From positions 18,739,501-18,803,500 of the forward strand of contig JASXTE010000005.1 of assembly GCA_030280995.1 (NCBI GenBank): a DNA stretch of 64,000 nt. Direction: 5' to 3'. The notes beneath the pieces were generated by a model. That model did not search any database. It saw only the letters and a list, made by a program, of their open reading frames with translations, and was not told the DNA's origin. Positions 10,478 to 20,957 of the stretch are shown in pieces. The translations under genes were made by a program, and so were the position numbers. The DNA is from Hemileia vastatrix. Taxonomy: Eukaryota > Basidiomycota > Pucciniomycetes > Pucciniales > Zaghouaniaceae. Numbering within the stretch: position 1 is the first letter of the stretch; every line of letters starts with the position of its first letter.

Positions 10478-11735
10478 ATGAAGCACCTCTCTACTAGGAA
10501 GAAACTTCACTCAGCTATGAATGCTATCACTTTAACTTTAGCTGCTGACTTTGATTCTGACTCTTTTTTGGAAAACACTGTAGCTTATATGTCTTTTCTT
10601 TCCAAAAAGTGTTACATCATCCCAAAGGTGCCAAATATTTATCATGATCCCAGATATGATCTTGCCTCAATTCTTCAAACTTCTCTTTTAAATTTCACAC
10701 AAATTTTTCAAACTTCTCCTGATTCTTTTTTCAAACTTTCTCAGCTTATTGCCAATCATCCTATCTTCTGTAATAATTCCCATGACAAACGGTGTAATCT
10801 TACCTTTCAAATTGCTGCCGCACTATGTTGCTTTGATTCAAATGGAAATGGTTCTGCTGTAAGAAGTTTAGATAATCTCTTTACAATAGGATATGTTACC
10901 ATCATATTATACACTAAGAACTTTATGATTGCTATCCTTTCTCTCAAGTCTCAAAATCTTGCTTGGCCAACCCAACAACAGCGACTTGAATCCTCTCAAG
11001 TAATGCAAGCTGAAGGTTTCACTGGATGTGTAGTTTTTGTTGATGATACAACTATACCATTGAGCCAAAAGCCTGCTCATGATGGAAATCATTATTTTGA
11101 TCAAAGAAAAAGTTTTCTTCAAAATGTTCTCAAATTTCTCTTCATGAAATTACATTTTATCTTCTTTATAGATACTTTATTGCCGTTCAAATTGCATGTG
11201 ATATCAATATAAAGTTTATTGCTTTTCATAGTGGCTCCCCTGGGTCATATCATGACTCTTCTGTGTTCCAAAAAATGAATATTTCTGAAAATACTGACCA
11301 ATACTTTGACAAATCTCAGTACCTCCTTGCAGACTCAGCATATGCTAGTGGAAAATACATTATACCTGCTTTCTGAGGTGAAAATTTAGAAAATGACCCA
11401 AAAACATCTTTTAATTATCATCTTTAACAATCAAGAGTACTAATTGAACATGCTATTGGGACTTTTAAGGGATGATTTTTTAGTCTCCAGGAACTCAGAA
11501 TCAAATTTCAAAAAAAATGGAAATCAAAACTGCAAATCATTGGATAATGACTTGTGTTATACTCCATAATATACTGGTTGATTTGAAGGATGAGTGGTGT
11601 GATTTTAATGAGGAAGATCCTGAACCTGAACCAGCTCTCTCCCCCCCTTGATTTACAAAACTTAATTTCCACTGGGATATGCTCTATCATTATGCTAATC
11701 ACACTACATCATTTCTCAGCAAAACTCCTTTGAAT
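10478..11735 (+). pseudogene. Harb-2 DDE transposase, lightly damaged
   Basis: Starts MKHLSTRKKLHSAMN at 10478. An upstream in-frame Met at 10373 is ignored because homology with Harb-1 begins at 10478. The first exon is open to about 11110 and contains IAAALCCFDSNGNG and GCVVFVDDTTIPLSQKPAHDG (first catalytic D). An intron covers about 11113-11170. Then follow QIACDINIKFIAFHSG, GSYHDSSVFQKM (second D), LLADSAYASGKYI and VLIEHAIGTFKG (E). Stops appear at about 11374 (AF stop GEN), near 11428 and near 11475. The DDE residues are all preserved. Of the Harb-1/2 type, this is the less degraded copy. Confidence 0.85.
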
Positions 11736-11748
11736 TTTTTAATATCTT

Positions 11749-13029
11749 TTATTCTTTTTTTCTTTCAAACCTCATATCCTTTTCCTCTTCTCCTCTTGAA
11801 TGATTCAATCTATATTTATTTAAGGTTCCCAGTCTAGAGGAAATATATGTACTTTTCAAATAATATACATTCCTTTTGTTAATAAAAAAATAACTATCAA
11901 TTTCTAAACAGCCAGTATTATCAAATGATTCTTGAAGAAAGCTCTCATGTAAGTATTCTAACTTTTCTTTTTCATTCATTTTTATATAATCAGACATTAC
12001 AACATCTGATATATTCATTTTTAATGTTTTAATAGATTTTTATAGTCTTATAATGATTTGAATTGAAGATCCTAGCCTTGTAAAGTTACCAAATTCTTTT
12101 ACAGGAGTAGTTTGATGATATAGTTTATTAGTACGCCAAATAACCACCCATAAACCATCACACTTATCAAACTCTGCCATATACTTGAGCTCTGGAAAGA
12201 TAAAGTGGCCTCCATGTTGTCTAGGTGTGCCTTCCTACCAAGAATCTTCATCCAAAAGTCCATCAAAAGCTGTTGGACACCAAACACCCATCCTAATATC
12301 ACTGACATCCAAATCTTTGTGCAGGACATTGGAGAAGCCTCCAGAACTCCAAGTTAAGTTACCTCCAAAAGAATTAACATGATCATAGCAAGAAAGATCT
12401 AGTTCAGTCAATAGCTTCAGAAAGTTATGATAGTACTTTGAAGAAAGAAGCTTAAATAAAAAGATGTAAAAAGAAAAAATAAATCCTAAAGCCTCCCATA
12501 CTTCCTCATCATCTATTTTTAAATTTTTATAAAGACCTGGAGACTTAATAAGTATAATGAAGTTTTAAAATTAACAAATTTACTTACTGATGTCAAATAT
12601 ATGTTGAGTAGAAGCTCTTTCTACAGAAGCATACATATTACCCTCACCACCTCCTTTTTTATGAGCAGAATTAGTCTTTGTTTTATTACTCAACATTCTT
12701 AGGTATTAAAAACATTTCATGAAATCTGCCAACATCCCAAATCTCTTCAATTCTTTATGTGGAAAGGACTTCACAATCACTGGATGAATGTCACAATTCG
12801 AAGGTTGAATTACTGAAGATTTTGGTGAGACATGAGTTTTGAAATAGGTCTCAGTATTTTAAGAGTCAGAGAGTGCAGGGATAGGGCCATGAGATCTAAA
12901 ACCCTCCTGAAATGGATAAGTTTGGTACCAAACCTCTTCAAAATCAGTTCCCACCTCATTTCTCCAGGCCTCCCCCTCCCTTCTGAAATAAGAGCTCTTG
13001 TTTGAATGTCCATTTCCTCTTCTTTTCAT
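11749..13029 (-). pseudogene. Harb-2 2OG-A: TET-like dioxygenase, two exons, catalytic residues kept
   Basis: Minus strand, ATG at 13029 (MKRRGNGHSNKSSYF). Exon 1 is 13029-12588, the intron is 12587-12537 (GTAAGT...CCAG, 51 nt) and exon 2 is 12536-11749. The core has GNLTWSSGGFSNVLHKDLDV (HxD iron ligands His and Asp), GGHFIFPELKYMAEFDKCDG, LYHQTTPVKEFGNF (distal His) and TRLGSSIQ (Arg expected to bind 2-oxoglutarate). The tail NEKEKLEYLHESFLQE is shared with the Harb-3 copy. Stops interrupt exon 1 (two) and exon 2 (after DEDSW, and after SIQIII). It sits tail-to-tail with the transposase, only about 15 bases beyond that gene. By family it would oxidise a methyl group, plausibly 5-methylcytosine. 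Confidence 0.75.
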
Positions 13030-13410
13030 ATTGAATCTTCTTTAAATTAAAAAAAACAATTAAAGCCCTAAAAGACATCTTCCAAAAAATATCTTTTTGG
13101 TGAGGAAGGCTACAACTAATAAATCCTACTTAAATCCCCAACAGATATTATTGTTGGTTGGGGGGGCTACAACTAATAAACTCCACTTAAAACCACATAC
13201 AGACCTGAAGGAAGCACATTTTCTCTATTAATTTAAATAGTAAAGAGCATAAACTATTAAATCTGAAAGTTCTCATTATTGAAATATATGAAAGCCTTAT
13301 TTTAAAAGATAAATCTTCTTCCCCAACAACAAGGGACTATTTAATTATTTTTTAAAGGTGATTCCAGTCTTTTTTGGTGCTGATTTTAAATTCTTTTTTT
13401 TATACTTTAT

Positions 13411-13510
13411 TTTGTGTTCTCTTGCACCCAGGTTCTTCTTGGCTGCAAGAAAACCAAAGTTGCTTCTATATTTGTATATATATTTTATATCTTTCTCACT
13501 ATTTTTTTAA

Positions 13511-13541
<31 letters not shown>

Positions 13542-14212
13542 CTCTTTCAGCCAGTAAGAACCTGGATGGGAGAGAACAGAAGTTGCTGCTAGTTTCAGTG
13601 ACTTTGGTCATTTTTTTGAGGTGAGTGTTTTTTTTTTATCATTTTCATTTTTCTTATCAATTTTTTGTTCTCTTCCAGCCAGCAAGAACCTGGCTGGGAG
13701 AGAACCAAAGTCTCTTCTGGTTACAGTGACTTTGGTTTTTTTAAAGGTGTGTTTTTTTTTATCTTTTTCATTTTTTTTAATAATTTAAAAAAAAAAATTT
13801 TTTCTCTCCAAGCCAGGAAGAACCTGGCTGGGAGAGAACTGAGTCACTTCTATTTGAAGCAACTTCAGTCCTTTTTTTAAGATGTGTGCGTGTGTGTGTT
13901 TTTAATCTTTTTCTATTTTATGTATATATATATTTGTTCTCTCCCAGCCAAGAAGAGCCTGGCTCAGAGAGAACCAAAGAGGCTGCTATTTGCAGTTACT
14001 TTGGTCTTTTTTTAAGGTGTGTGTGTTTTTTTTATTTATCTTTTTCAATTTTTTTTCTCTAATTTTTTTTTTGTATTTTTTTGTTCTCTCCCAGCCAAGA
14101 AGAAACTGACTTTGAGAGAAATGAAGTTTCTTCTAATTGCAGAAACTTTGGTCTTTGTTTAAGGTGAGTTTTGGGGTTTTTTATTTTTTATTTTTTTTGT
14201 TCTCTCAAAAGA
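13411..14212 (+). repeat. Tandem hairpin array, ~130-150 bp units, six copies
   Basis: Each unit contains an inverted repeat built from GTTCTCTCCCAGCCA and TGGCTGGGAGAGAAC around AAGAACC, then a variable GAAGT.GCTTCTA block, CAGTGACTTTGGTC, a T-run, and AAGGTGTGT or AAGGTGAGT. Hairpins lie near 13415, 13540, 13670, 13803, 13940 and 14085. Between units are long T-rich stretches ending in CCAG, so each unit looks like a short exon with splice sites. No protein frame is conserved. A seventh partial copy lies at 15590-15706, beyond the solo LTR. Confidence 0.8.
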
Positions 14213-14664
14213 ATGAGAGGATGGGGAGGGCAGAGTGGAGGAAGGAAAAGGCATGAGAGGGGTGGAAACATGTGCAAGAGTGAAATGAGAATAAATTTTT
14301 GAGCATGTATCATTACTTACTAAAATGAGATGTGTGGAGGGGGAATGTAGCAAGTGAAAGTAAAACTAAAAACCCAAATTTACTAAGAAAAAATACAAAA
14401 ATTAAACTACCAGATGAGGGTACCAAATAAAATACATAGAAAACAAGTAACAAATATAACAAGAAAATTTTAAAAAACAATGAGGTGGATGAGGAGGGAT
14501 GTATGGAGTTAGGAAGTGGAAAACCAGTGAGATGATAATTACAGATACAGAAAAAAATGGATCATGGAAAAAGTCACAACTAGGATCATGAACTGGGCTC
14601 AACCAGAATCACTCCCTGAATCAAACACATAAGTTTAAGCTGAAACCAAAACTGAACCAGACGT
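14213..14664. other. Non-coding Harb-2 interior
   Basis: I see no gene. It contains a purine-rich stretch (14205-14280) and ends in CTGAACCAGACGT, half of the palindromic target of the solo LTR. Confidence 0.4.
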
Positions 14665-15555
14665 TGTAAACAATCCTATAGTGGTAGCTATAGGCCTTGA
14701 CCAAGGGAGTTGGAGAAAAACCAGAGATAATCACCCCTGTCCCTTTAGAAAAACAAGTGAGATTTACCTGTTGCAGAAAATTGGAGATCTGTTTGCTAGA
14801 CCCTCTAATTAAACACTCTTGACCTCTTTGAAAGTGAAGATAATAGTCCAGGACAGACTACCAGAAAGATTTGAAATGAACAGTAATATATTCCAACAAA
14901 ACACAAGCCAATGAGACAGTGAAGAACAGAGAGGCAATGAGATAAAGAGATAAGATGATTCCCCTAAAAATCTTCCCACACATGCCTCATACAGCCAGTG
15001 CACAGACCACCCTGACCAATTCCCCACCCAAAATCCAGTTTTACCAGCCTTTTTCATGCATAAAAGTGCATTATAGTGCCTCCCCAGCTCCAAGTCAGGA
15101 TGCTGCTTAGGGGCGGGTGGGCCCCTTCTAGGCCCTAAAACACCCATACAACCCATAAAACCCATAACTTCAATAATAAACAAGATAAACACACATAAGA
15201 CATAACAAAATGAAAAGAAAATAATGAAAAATTAGCTGAGATATAATAAGTGACCCTAGCTTAAGCCTACATAAGCACCACTAAGCAATAAACTTCTGAT
15301 AAATACCAATAACAACACCATAACTACCCTTTAAAACAAGATAACCACCCATAAGGGATACCAAAATGAAGAGAAAAGAAAGGACATTAAGGTGAGAAAT
15401 AATAAGTGACCCTAGCTTAAGCCTCCATAAACACTACTAACTATCACCTAAAGATGAAAAAATCCACTAATAACACCATAAACCCAATAACACCCTACAT
15501 ACCAAATACCCCCAAATATGCACTCCAAAGGCCTACCCAGGTTTGGATCACCACA
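14665..15555 (-). repeat. Solo LTR of the gag-only retrotransposon family
   Basis: An 891-base LTR in reverse orientation, starting TGTAAACAATCC and ending GGATCACCACA. It matches the LTRs at 19829-20718 and 24443-25352 over its whole length. ACGT flanks both sides (14661-14664, 15556-15559) as the target duplication. The internal region has been lost, presumably by LTR-LTR recombination. Confidence 0.9.
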
Positions 15556-15589
15556 ACGTCTGGTTCAGAATTTTTTCCCCCTGTGAGTT

Positions 15590-15706
15590 TTTAGAATCAA
15601 AACACAAAAGGGTTGTTGCTGTTTGGAGTGACTTTGGTCTTTGTTTAAGGTGAGTTTCACTTTTTTTTTGCTAATAATTTTAAAAAAAAAATTTTTCTCC
15701 CAGCTG
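15590..15706 (+). repeat. Last partial unit of the hairpin array
   Basis: GAGTGACTTTGGTCTTTGTTTAAGGTGAGTTT followed by a T-run and TTTTTCTCCCAGC repeats the unit seen at 13411-14212. The solo LTR and about 450 other bases separate it from the rest. Confidence 0.6.
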
Positions 15707-15769
15707 CATATGTAGACACTACTACATGGGTTACCACTCTAACTATATTACTTCCACAACTACTAACTT

Positions 15770-17258
15770 TATCAGGTTGAGGTCAAGTACACAGACGTGA
15801 ACTATCTTGAATTTTCAGTTTTATAGAAGATTTTAATGGTCCTATATGAATACTGTAGTACAAATCCAATAAGTATTAAAATATAACTCAATATAAGGGT
15901 CTCAGTAATCTTAATCTCACTAAATATAAATGGGTTACAATCTTATAGTTGGTAGAAAAATAGATGTAATAATTCAGATACTATTCAAAGAATTTATAAG
16001 TGCTATTGATATGTATTGTAATTTTATTGGTTATATATTTGAATTTTAATGATAAAGAATGTAGAAAACAAGACCAAAAAACCCCTCCTTTTATACCCAA
16101 TAACTTCCCCAATGAGCCCCTTGTTTTACCAGCTCTATACACAGTTAATGACACCTCATTCCAGCTAATAGAAATGACAAATAAAATAAATAGTGACCAG
16201 TAACATAATAAGAATGATATCACCCGCCAAAATCCTGTAGTAATAGGGATAATCGATCAAAAAAAAGAATAAGAAAAAAAGAGAGTATATGCATGTAATA
16301 CATTTAAAACAAAAGAATAAAAGGGAAAATTAAGACTAATTACTACTCCATATTAAGGGGGATTAAAATTATAAGTGATGGGGCTAATCATGTCATTATA
16401 CTATGTGAAATCCCCATTCAAAAATAACCAAAATTGACTGAGAAACCACTTAAAAATCCAAAAAAGGGTGTGAGATGTGGGGTAACTACATGCAGTTTGG
16501 CAGGCACTTTCATGGGTAAATCCTTGACTAATTTAGGCAAATTTATGCATGGTAGTGAATTAAAGTGCCAAGTTTGAGGTTATTAATGATAATAGTGCAT
16601 ATAATAAAGGTCAATGCATTTGTAATTAAACTAGGACACTAAATAAGTGCCTGTCATCTATTTTAGCATGTTTCCCCACAGTGGGTGTAGAATTTGGGGT
16701 AATTATTGTGTGAAAAAGCTAACTTTTCTAAAAATGAAGCTATTTACATGGGAAAAATGCAGGCAGTATGTGGCCAGTACACAGAAGCCATTTCTGGCAT
16801 AAAAAACACCAAATTTAAAAAGTGTTATTTTTATGAATTCGAGTAGCCGAATCAATATCCCTAATTAAGACAAATTGATCTGTCAAAGAGCATTCTTAAT
16901 ATTATTAAATTTATAGTGCATATAGTCAACTTTTAGTGATTTAAAGCACATTTCTTGTTTTTCACATAAAACAATGAAGACAACAGCTTTAAGTTTACTT
17001 AAAAATTATGTAGCCTTATATTTAAGGTTCTTAAGATTACTCTAACATATTCCAAATTAATATTAAGTAAATAAGACTTATAAAAGGTGGATATATATGT
17101 GTATATGAAGTGTTATAATAGCATATTTTGTATTTTATCATAAATTTACTTATGTATACTATTTTTGTACTCTATTTTATTGCTCCCATGTATAGTCCAT
17201 GTGTTTAATATAATTTATAAGTACTTTTTAATCAGTCCTGGGGATATCCAGGCTGAAA
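15770..17258 (-). repeat. Degenerate solo LTR of the G2 gypsy family
   Basis: A reverse-oriented copy of the 1502-base G2 LTR. The left end TATCAGGTTGAGGTC and right end ATCAGTCCTGGGGATATCCAGGCTGA match the G2 LTR ends in reverse complement, and internal landmarks (ACAGTAGTTAC-type TGGGGTAACTACATGCAG near 16480, TTTCCCCACAGTGGG near 16672) are kept. Many substitutions and no clear target duplication make it much older than G2. Confidence 0.8.
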
Positions 17259-17579
17259 ATTATTTTTTCACTAATTATTAAGTAGCAGAGAGAGAAAAAA
17301 AGGGATATAAAAAATATGGAAAATCCCATAATTTACTATTGGAGAAAGAAGAAACCAGGTGTGACAATTGAAATATCATTAAATTGTGCTATATGCTTGT
17401 TTAGATGTGAAATGTTTTGAAAATCTTTTTCAAATGAAGGGTAAAAAATTATGTACAAATCAATTTGTAGACTAACCAACAACACATAGTATGGATTATA
17501 CTATTTAACTTTCATGTGCAAAAAATTATAAACAAGTGAAATGAGAAATCAAAAAAAAACTAGTAATCTATCAAAAATT
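17259..17579. other. No gene seen
   Basis: AT-rich sequence between the degenerate LTR and the SANT fragment. Nothing supportable. Confidence 0.3.
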
Positions 17580-17890
17580 TTCAATAAGCATTCAATTTCC
17601 TCAACAGATATATTAGCTTTAACTCATTCTATCTAGAAAACTTTCTTTTTGGAACAATATTCAAGTTGATACTTGAGTTTCATCTGATTCAATAGGAAAT
17701 TTTACTAAAGAGCCTTCACCTCTTTCTTTATGTCAAATTTCTTCTCCTTCAAGTCATGTGCCCTCTCATCCCTCTGTAAAGAAAGCTCAAATTTCTTCTC
17801 CCCCAAGTCTTGTGTCCTATCATCCCTGTGTAAAGAAAGATTGTATTGTTGCTTTTGAAAGTTAAGAGTATCTCTTGAAACTTCAACTTT
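17580..17890 (-). pseudogene. 3' fragment of a SANT-like gene (coiled-coil exon)
   Basis: On the minus strand this matches the C-terminal exon of the Harb-1 and Harb-2 SANT genes: Leu/Lys-rich repeats, then a segment equivalent to YNFLLxQMxLKYQLE. The N-terminal DNA-binding part is absent, and the 2OG-B leader begins immediately to the right (about 17895). It is a second SANT end inside Harb-2, next to the 5' side of 2OG-B. Confidence 0.6.
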
Positions 17891-17989
17891 ACTTGCTAAT
17901 TAAAAATTTTTATTGTTTTTTTTCTGTTTTTTTATTTATTTTTTGTATCTAAATTTTTTCTGTAAGTGGTTATTTTTGATTTCAATGGT

Positions 17990-18240
17990 AAAATTCACCT
18001 TTTTTTTCTCTCCCTCTTTACTTTCTTTTTTAGCTCCATCACCCTACTCTTCATCCCTACTTGGCATGGCCATTATCCCCCCTTTCCCCTATTTCACTTT
18101 TTTTTGGCTCCATGTCATTAAAACACATACATTGCACATTATTTATGCAATTCACTTACTCCATATACAATTTCCCCACAATTCCAAAATCAATCTTTCT
18201 CATTCTATTTTTCCTACTTTTCAATCAAGGTAAGTTTCAT
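17990..18240 (+). promoter_or_regulatory. 5' leader exon of 2OG-B in Harb-2
   Basis: Nearly identical to 26880-27125 in Harb-4. It contains TTAGCTCCATCACCCTACTC, CTTGGCATGG, ACACATACATTGCACATT and ends TTTTCAATCAAG|GTAAGT, a good splice donor. Reading frames across it are open in both copies, but the frame is not obviously conserved, so a 5' untranslated exon is the safer reading. Confidence 0.4.
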
Positions 18241-18414
18241 CTCCTTTTTTTCATGCCTATATTATATATCATTCCTTTTATGAAATTTTCATACTTAAAT
18301 ATATGTATGACTCTTATCTGGATAAAAGTGAACTTATTAAACTCATTTTTTTCTCATCTCCATTACCACTTTTCAAGTTTTTGTAAAATTTTGAAAATCA
18401 GACTCAGGATTAGA

Positions 18415-18770
18415 GTTAGGTTTATTCAAATATAATGTTCTTTTTACTGAAGATTCTCCTGAAGGCTACCTTTCATTTTCCACAAACAGATTTAAATTTG
18501 GTTATGTGGTTGCTGAGATATTGACCATTAAAGTTGAGCCTTTTTTTCCCCATTTGAATTTTTATTTCATATTTCTATGTAACAAATAAGGGTTAGGTTT
18601 ATTTAAATCACATTTCCTTTAACTGAAGATTCTACTAAAACCTATCTCTCATTTCCCACAAAAAAGTTTGAATTAGGTTTGGTGGTGGCTGAGATTTTGA
18701 CCTTTGAAGTTGAGCCTTTTTTTCCAATTTTCACTTATCTTATTTCACATTTTTATATTGCATAATTAGA
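18415..18770 (+). repeat. Tandem duplication, 177-bp period, upstream of 2OG-B
   Basis: Two units start GTTAGGTTTATT at 18415 and 18592 and share CTGAAGATTCT, GTGG.TGCTGAGAT.TTGACC and AAGTTGAGCC. Harb-4 has the same pair at 27295 and 27471, and Harb-5 keeps the end of one unit at 48274-48350. It probably lies in a leader intron. Confidence 0.65.
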
Positions 18771-18879
18771 GGATAAGTATTCTGAAACTCTTATCTGATT
18801 ATTATCTAGGCTTTCATCTCCCTCTTTTTGGACTTTTCATCATCACTGTTCAAGTTTTTAAATTCAAGTAACAATGAAG

Positions 18880-19828
18880 ATGATAAGACTGGAAATAAAT
18901 AAAAAATGCTGTTGTTTCTAATTCTTTTAAACTTCAATTTATTTTTGAGATTCACTCATTTGAAGAAAATACAAATGAAACGTTTAAAAATTTATCAGAT
19001 CTTATATCAACTTTGTATCAAATGGCCTTAGCTTGTCAAACTTTATCAAACAAAAATATTCTTTCAGGTTTCATGTATGGTATTGGTTGGTGACTAGGAT
19101 ATGACAAAGGTTTTTCACTTGGTAAGCTTATTTATAGATGAATGAATATAAAAAAATTTATTATTCTTTCTACAGGTATTTAATCTTTAGTCCAAGATCT
19201 TACTGCCCAAGAAATGAAAGAATATTTAAAAAAATGTACTCCTTGTCAAAATTCAACCATTTTTTAGCTCATCATAAAAGAATCAATGTCAATATGCTTT
19301 TGAATCTAATCATCAATTGGCAAAACGGTTTAGAATCCCTAATTGGAAAGATGCAGAATGGCTAAAACGTTTTGATGATGATATTTTTGCTTCTAATTTC
19401 ATGGAAACCTTTGGTGGTTTTTATAACAAAATTCACATGAATAAAAACGATCTCAACTTACTCACATTTGGAATATTCTCATACATTAATCCAAAAACTG
19501 GTCTTCCTATCCCCTAACCCTCCTCATCTACAAAAGGCCATGGTCTATAATTTCCAGACCATTGATGCATTATTGACTTTTGAACAGGAAATGGAATAAT
19601 TTCAGCAATTTGGTATTCAAATCTTCACAATCACCAGATGACTAAAGCACCACCTGGCTTAGAATCCTGTGAAGAATTCACACATTTTGGATGTTCATTT
19701 CAAATAAATAGGGAGCTGGTCAATAGGATTGATAAGGTAAGAGAAAAAGGTGAGGTAAAAAAACATTAGGTAGAAAGAAAAATAATGGGGTGTAATATAG
19801 TTTGTCAACTTTTATTTTTATTTCACGG
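18880..19828 (+). pseudogene. Harb-2 2OG-B (main part), interrupted by an LTR retrotransposon
   Basis: Readable segments are VVSNSFKLQFIFEIHSFEE, LSDLISTLYQMALACQTLS, GFMYGIGW (then TGA where Harb-1 has Arg), an intron near 19121-19172, a Lys-rich stretch, IPNWKDAEWLKRFDDDIFAS, NKIHMNKNDLNLLTFGIFSY and, after a shift, FQTIDALLTF-like and SFQINRELVNRI. HMN stands where the iron-binding HxD motif should be. The gag-only retrotransposon enters at 19829, and the rest of the gene resumes at 25357. The protein is homologous to the Harb-1 and Harb-4 copies. Confidence 0.65.
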
Positions 19829-20718
19829 TGTAGTGATCCAAACCTGGGTAGGCTTTTGGAGTGCATATTTGGGGGTATTTGGTATGTAGGGTGTTATTGG
19901 GGTTATGGTGTTATTAGTGGATTTTTTCATCTTTAGGTGATAGTTAGTAGTGTTTATGGAGGCTTGAGCTAGGGTCACTTATTATGTCTCAGCTTAATTT
20001 CCTTTCTTTTCTCTTCATTTTGGTATCCCTTATGGGTGGTTACCTTGTTTTATAGGGTAGTTATGGTGTTGTTATTGGTATTTATCGGATGTTTATTGCT
20101 TAGTGGTGCTTATGTAGGCTTAAGCTAGGGTCACTTATTATGTCTCAGCTAATTGTTCTTTATTTTCTTTTCATTTTGGTATGTCTTATGTGTGTTTATC
20201 TTGTTTATTAGTGAAGTTATGGGTTTTATGGGTTGTATGGGTGTTTTAGGGCCTAGAAGCGGCCTGCCTGCCCCTGAGTGGCATCCCGCCTGGGCGCTGG
20301 GGAGGCGCTAAAATTCACTTTTATGCATGAAAAAGGCTGGGAAAGCTGGATTTTGGGTGGGGAATTGGTCAGGGTGGTCTGTGCACTGGCTGTATGATGC
20401 GTGTGTGGGAAGATTTTTAGGGGAATCATCTTCTCTCTTTACTCATTGCCTCTCTATTTCTCACTGTCTCATTGGCTTGTGTTTTGTTGGAATATATTAC
20501 TGTTCATTTCAACTCTTTCTGGTAGTCTGTCTGGGACTATTATCTTCACTTTTAAAGGGGTCAAGTGTGTTTAATTAGAGGGTCTAGCAAACAGATCTCC
20601 AATTTTCTGCAACAGGTAAATCTCACTTCTTTTTCTAAAGGGACAGGGGTTATTCTTTCTGGTTTTACTCCAACTCCCTTGGTCAAGGCCTATAGCTAGT
20701 ACTATAGGATTGTCTACA
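19829..20718 (+). repeat. 5' LTR of the gag-only retrotransposon
   Basis: 890 bases, TGTAGTGATCC...GGATTGTCTACA. Contains an unusually GC-rich island (20255-20310, GGCCTGCCTGCCCCTGAG region) in an otherwise AT-rich LTR. Confidence 0.9.
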
Positions 20719-20722
20719 TTTC

Positions 20723-20740
20723 TGGCACCCAACGTGCGGA
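20723..20740 (+). other. Primer binding site
   Basis: TGGCACCCAACGTGCGGA lies four bases inside the 5' LTR. It resembles the TGG-starting sites complementary to tRNA 3' ends used by fungal gypsy elements. The matching tRNA was not identified. Confidence 0.6.
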
Positions 20741-20957
20741 ATGAATCTGTTGGATTTTTGGAATCTCTGTTGATCTAGGCTTCTCTCTTTGGTGGATCTC
20801 CTTTGGTGGATTTTGGATTTGGTGCTATATCTCTTTTTGTTGTTGGTCTAGGGGTCTTCTTTTCTGTTGGATCTGGTCCCTCCTAGGTCTCTAAGGCTCT
20901 TGGAGGGACTTTGGCTATCTTTGATGGAGATTGGAGGCTGTAACTTGAATTACTAGG

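Noticed and set aside
14809..15192. Minus-strand frame of 127 codons, with relatives at 20327-20578 and 24795-25063
   Set aside because: All lie in LTRs of the gag-only family and are disrupted differently in each copy, so they are LTR sequence rather than a gene.
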